From positions 1 to 6,200 of the forward strand of contig JAFTPY010000191.1 in assembly GCA_017463035.1 (NCBI GenBank): a stretch of DNA of 6,200 nucleotides. Direction: 5' to 3'. Positions 4,487 to 6,200 of the stretch are shown here, one piece after another (the first letter of the stretch is position 1; each line of letters begins with the position of its first letter). A program made the translations under genes and the position numbers. Source of the stretch: Lachnospiraceae bacterium (GTDB lineage Bacteria > Bacillota > Clostridia > Lachnospirales > Lachnospiraceae). The notes under the pieces are model-generated. The model searched no databases, was not told the origin of the DNA, and was given only the letters and a program-made list of their open reading frames with translations.

Positions 4487-5881
4487 TTATACTGGGTATG
4501 CCTGGTTCTTGGTATCAGCCGCATTCACATCGACTTTCGTCTGCTGTGCCTGACGATGCTTGAAGAACTCCATAGCAACCTGCGGGAACAGTGCGTAGGA
4601 TAAAACATCCTCATCCTGCTGCTTCCATTCCTTGATTTCCTCCTCAAACTTAGCAAGCTGCGGAGCAATCTTGTCTGCCGGACGGCAGGTAATCGGCTCT
4701 ACATCGCCGATAGCCTTCTTCTGTACTTCCGGATTGAACGGCTTAATGGTCTGACCGAATTCACCGGAAAGAACCTTCTTCGTCTCCTTCGTTACCATCT
4801 TGTAACGCTCACCCTGAAGTACATTAAGCACTGCCTGCGTACCGACAATCTGGGAAGACGGGGTAACAAGCGGCGGCTCACCGAGATCCTGACGAACTCT
4901 CGGGATTTCTCTTAATACATCATAGTACTTATCCTCTGCCTTTGCTTCCTTAAGCTGGGAAACAAGGTTGGAAAGCATACCGCCCGGAACCTGATAAAGC
5001 AGGGTCTTGATGTCTACGCCCATTACCTTCGGGTTCAGAAGTCCGCTCTTTAATGCTTCCTCCTGCATCGGACGGAAATAATTAGCGATCTCTGCTAATA
5101 AATTCTGGTCTAAACCGGTATCGTACTCGGTTCCCTTAAAGGTCTCAACCATAACTTCCGTTGCCGGCTGGCTGGTACCCATGGAGAACGGAGAAATTGC
5201 GGTATCGATGATGTCACAGCCTGCTTCTACAGCCTTCATGTAGGTCATTGCTGCCACACCGGAGGTGTAGTGGGTATGAAGCTGAATCGGAAGCTTCGTA
5301 CCTTCCTTAAGAGCCTTAACCAGCTTATCAGCTTCGTACGGAACCAAAAGACCTGCCATATCCTTAATACAAAGGGAATCAGCACCCATCTCCTCGATAC
5401 GGCGTGCGTTTTCCTTCCAGTAATCTAAGGTATACGCGTCACCAAGGGTATATGCAAGAGCAATCTGTGCATGTCCCTTTTCCTTATTTGCTGCCTTAAC
5501 AGCGGTCTCTAAGTTACGCAAATCGTTGAAGCAGTCGAAAATACGAATAATATCAATACCGTTTGCGATGGACTTCTGAACAAAGTACTCTACTACGTCA
5601 TCGGAATAATGATTGTAGCCAAGGATGTTCTGTCCGCGGAATAACATCTGAAGCTTAGTGTTCTTGAAACCTGCGCGAAGCTTTCTTAAACGCTCCCACG
5701 GATCCTCCTTTAAGAAACGTAAGGAAGCATCGAAGGTAGCACCGCCCCAACACTCAACAGAGTGATATCCTACCTGATCCATCTTTTCAATAATCGGAAG
5801 CATCTGTTCCGTTGTCATACGGGTTGCAATCAAGGACTGATGTGCATCACGTAAAATGGTTTCTGTAATCTTTACTGCCAT
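4487..5881 (-). CDS. oadA: Oxaloacetate decarboxylase alpha subunit (carboxyltransferase), without fused biotin domain
   Basis: The product has 464 aa. It catalyses transfer of the C4 carboxyl group of oxaloacetate to protein-bound biotin, releasing pyruvate, as the cytoplasmic catalytic part of a Na+-pumping decarboxylase. Residues about 4-265 are the HMGL-like TIM barrel. Visible signature elements are ETILRDAHQS (7-16, with metal-binding Asp12), ECWGGATFD (43-51), FRGQNILGY (81-89), KDMAGLL (173-179, Lys173 matching the carboxylated lysine of pyruvate carboxylase), LHTHYTSG (201-208, His202 and His204 as metal ligands) and GTSQPA (235-240). Residues about 285-450 are the PYC/OADA helical domain. 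Classical alpha subunits of about 590 aa carry a C-terminal biotinyl domain with an MKM motif. Here the protein ends in a short polar tail with no such motif, so a separate biotin carrier is expected. The start has AGGAGGG about 5 nt upstream. The oadB-like gene ends 15 nt before it, so they share an operon. A pyruvate carboxylase subunit B or transcarboxylase 5S role is possible, but the beta-subunit neighbour favours the sodium pump. Confidence 0.93.
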   Translation of the reverse strand: MAVKITETILRDAHQSLIATRMTTEQMLPIIEKMDQVGYHSVECWGGATFDASLRFLKEDPWERLRKLRAGFKNTKLQMLFRGQNILGYNHYSDDVVEYFVQKSIANGIDIIRIFDCFNDLRNLETAVKAANKEKGHAQIALAYTLGDAYTLDYWKENARRIEEMGADSLCIKDMAGLLVPYEADKLVKALKEGTKLPIQLHTHYTSGVAAMTYMKAVEAGCDIIDTAISPFSMGTSQPATEVMVETFKGTEYDTGLDQNLLAEIANYFRPMQEEALKSGLLNPKVMGVDIKTLLYQVPGGMLSNLVSQLKEAKAEDKYYDVLREIPRVRQDLGEPPLVTPSSQIVGTQAVLNVLQGERYKMVTKETKKVLSGEFGQTIKPFNPEVQKKAIGDVEPITCRPADKIAPQLAKFEEEIKEWKQQDEDVLSYALFPQVAMEFFKHRQAQQTKVDVNAADTKNQAYPV

Positions 5882-5896
5882 TGTGACCCTCCTATA

Positions 5897-6200
5897 TTAA
5901 ACTCCGAAAATTGCCATGAATACACCGGCTGCTACTGCAGTACCGATAACACCTGCTACATTCGGTCCCATTGCGTGCATGAGAAGGAAGTTACTCGGGT
6001 CAGCCTCTGCACCAACCTTCTGGGATACACGGGCAGCCATCGGCACGGCGGATACACCGGCGGAACCGATGAGCGGATTAATCTTACCCTTCGTTGCCTT
6101 GCACATTAACTTACCGAACAATACACCGCCTGCGGTACCTACTGCAAATGCCACAAGACCGAGTACAACAATCTTAATGGTATCTACACGAAGGAATGCC
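5897..6200 (-). CDS. oadB: Sodium-translocating decarboxylase beta subunit, C-terminal 100 residues (partial)
   Basis: The frame is open from the right edge to TAA at 5899-5897, so the gene begins outside the window; the GTG at 6154 is internal. The first visible residues are AFLRVDTIKIVVLGLVAFAV. The string NPLIGSAGVSAVPMAAR is the hallmark of helix VIII of the OadB/GcdB/MmdB family. Counted from Asn as 373, it places N373, G377, S382 and R389 exactly as in Klebsiella OadB, where they are implicated in Na+ and carboxybiotin handling. The string DPSNFLLMHAMGPNVAGVIG and the hydrophobic end VAAGVFMAIFGV are equally typical. The subunit sits in the inner membrane, decarboxylates carboxybiotin and exports Na+. 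Family members also serve glutaconyl-CoA and methylmalonyl-CoA decarboxylases. The adjacent oadA points to oxaloacetate, though in Clostridia such operons can be mixed. Confidence 0.95.
   Translation of the reverse strand, partial: AFLRVDTIKIVVLGLVAFAVGTAGGVLFGKLMCKATKGKINPLIGSAGVSAVPMAARVSQKVGAEADPSNFLLMHAMGPNVAGVIGTAVAAGVFMAIFGV

Overview
The window looks like chromosomal DNA from an anaerobic Firmicute of the Clostridia, most likely a motile member of the Lachnospiraceae. Four things suggest this: strong AGGAGG ribosome binding sites, a moderate-to-low GC content, a sodium-pumping decarboxylase whose alpha subunit lacks a fused biotin domain, and hypothetical proteins of a kind I associate with this family. 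No rRNA, tRNA, CRISPR array, transposase or phage gene is visible.

Left part (1-2600), all on the minus strand. Read in the direction of transcription, it holds a 321-aa protein of unknown function (2515-1550), a lysine/glutamate-rich DUF6033-like protein (1450-794), a 111-aa coiled-coil protein (520-185), and the first 17 codons of what may be a TrkH/KtrB potassium transporter subunit (53-1). The first two genes are each preceded by a sequence of the form TTAA(G/T)-N15-(G/T)(T/C)CGATAT. This matches the sigma-28 (SigD/FliA) promoter consensus and suggests a link to the motility regulon. The DUF6033-like gene stops at a TAA, but the same frame stays open and protein-like for 43 more codons to a TAG at 662. 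It is therefore either a recently truncated gene or a candidate for stop-codon readthrough.

Middle part (2600-3810). Two small membrane-anchored XRE-type regulators face each other: 2813-3241 on plus and 3802-3311 on minus. They share a bidirectional terminator. An 11-bp perfect inverted repeat lies upstream of the plus-strand regulator.

Non-coding block (3803-4486, about 680 bp). This is the least ordinary stretch. Positions 3979-4344 form a very large imperfect palindrome with arms of about 130-136 nt, including exact blocks of 12 bp. The roughly 100-nt centre folds into its own branched structure. It may be a MITE-like element, an inverted pair of repeats or a large structured RNA. Further hairpins between it and oadA form the likely 3' end of the oad transcript.

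Right part (4487-6200), minus strand. This is the 3' end of a sodium-translocating decarboxylase operon: the C-terminal 100 residues of the beta subunit (oadB-like), then, after 15 nt, the complete alpha subunit (oadA-like, 464 aa). Together with a biotin carrier and a gamma-type subunit expected outside the window, they would couple decarboxylation of oxaloacetate (or a related acid) to export of Na+.
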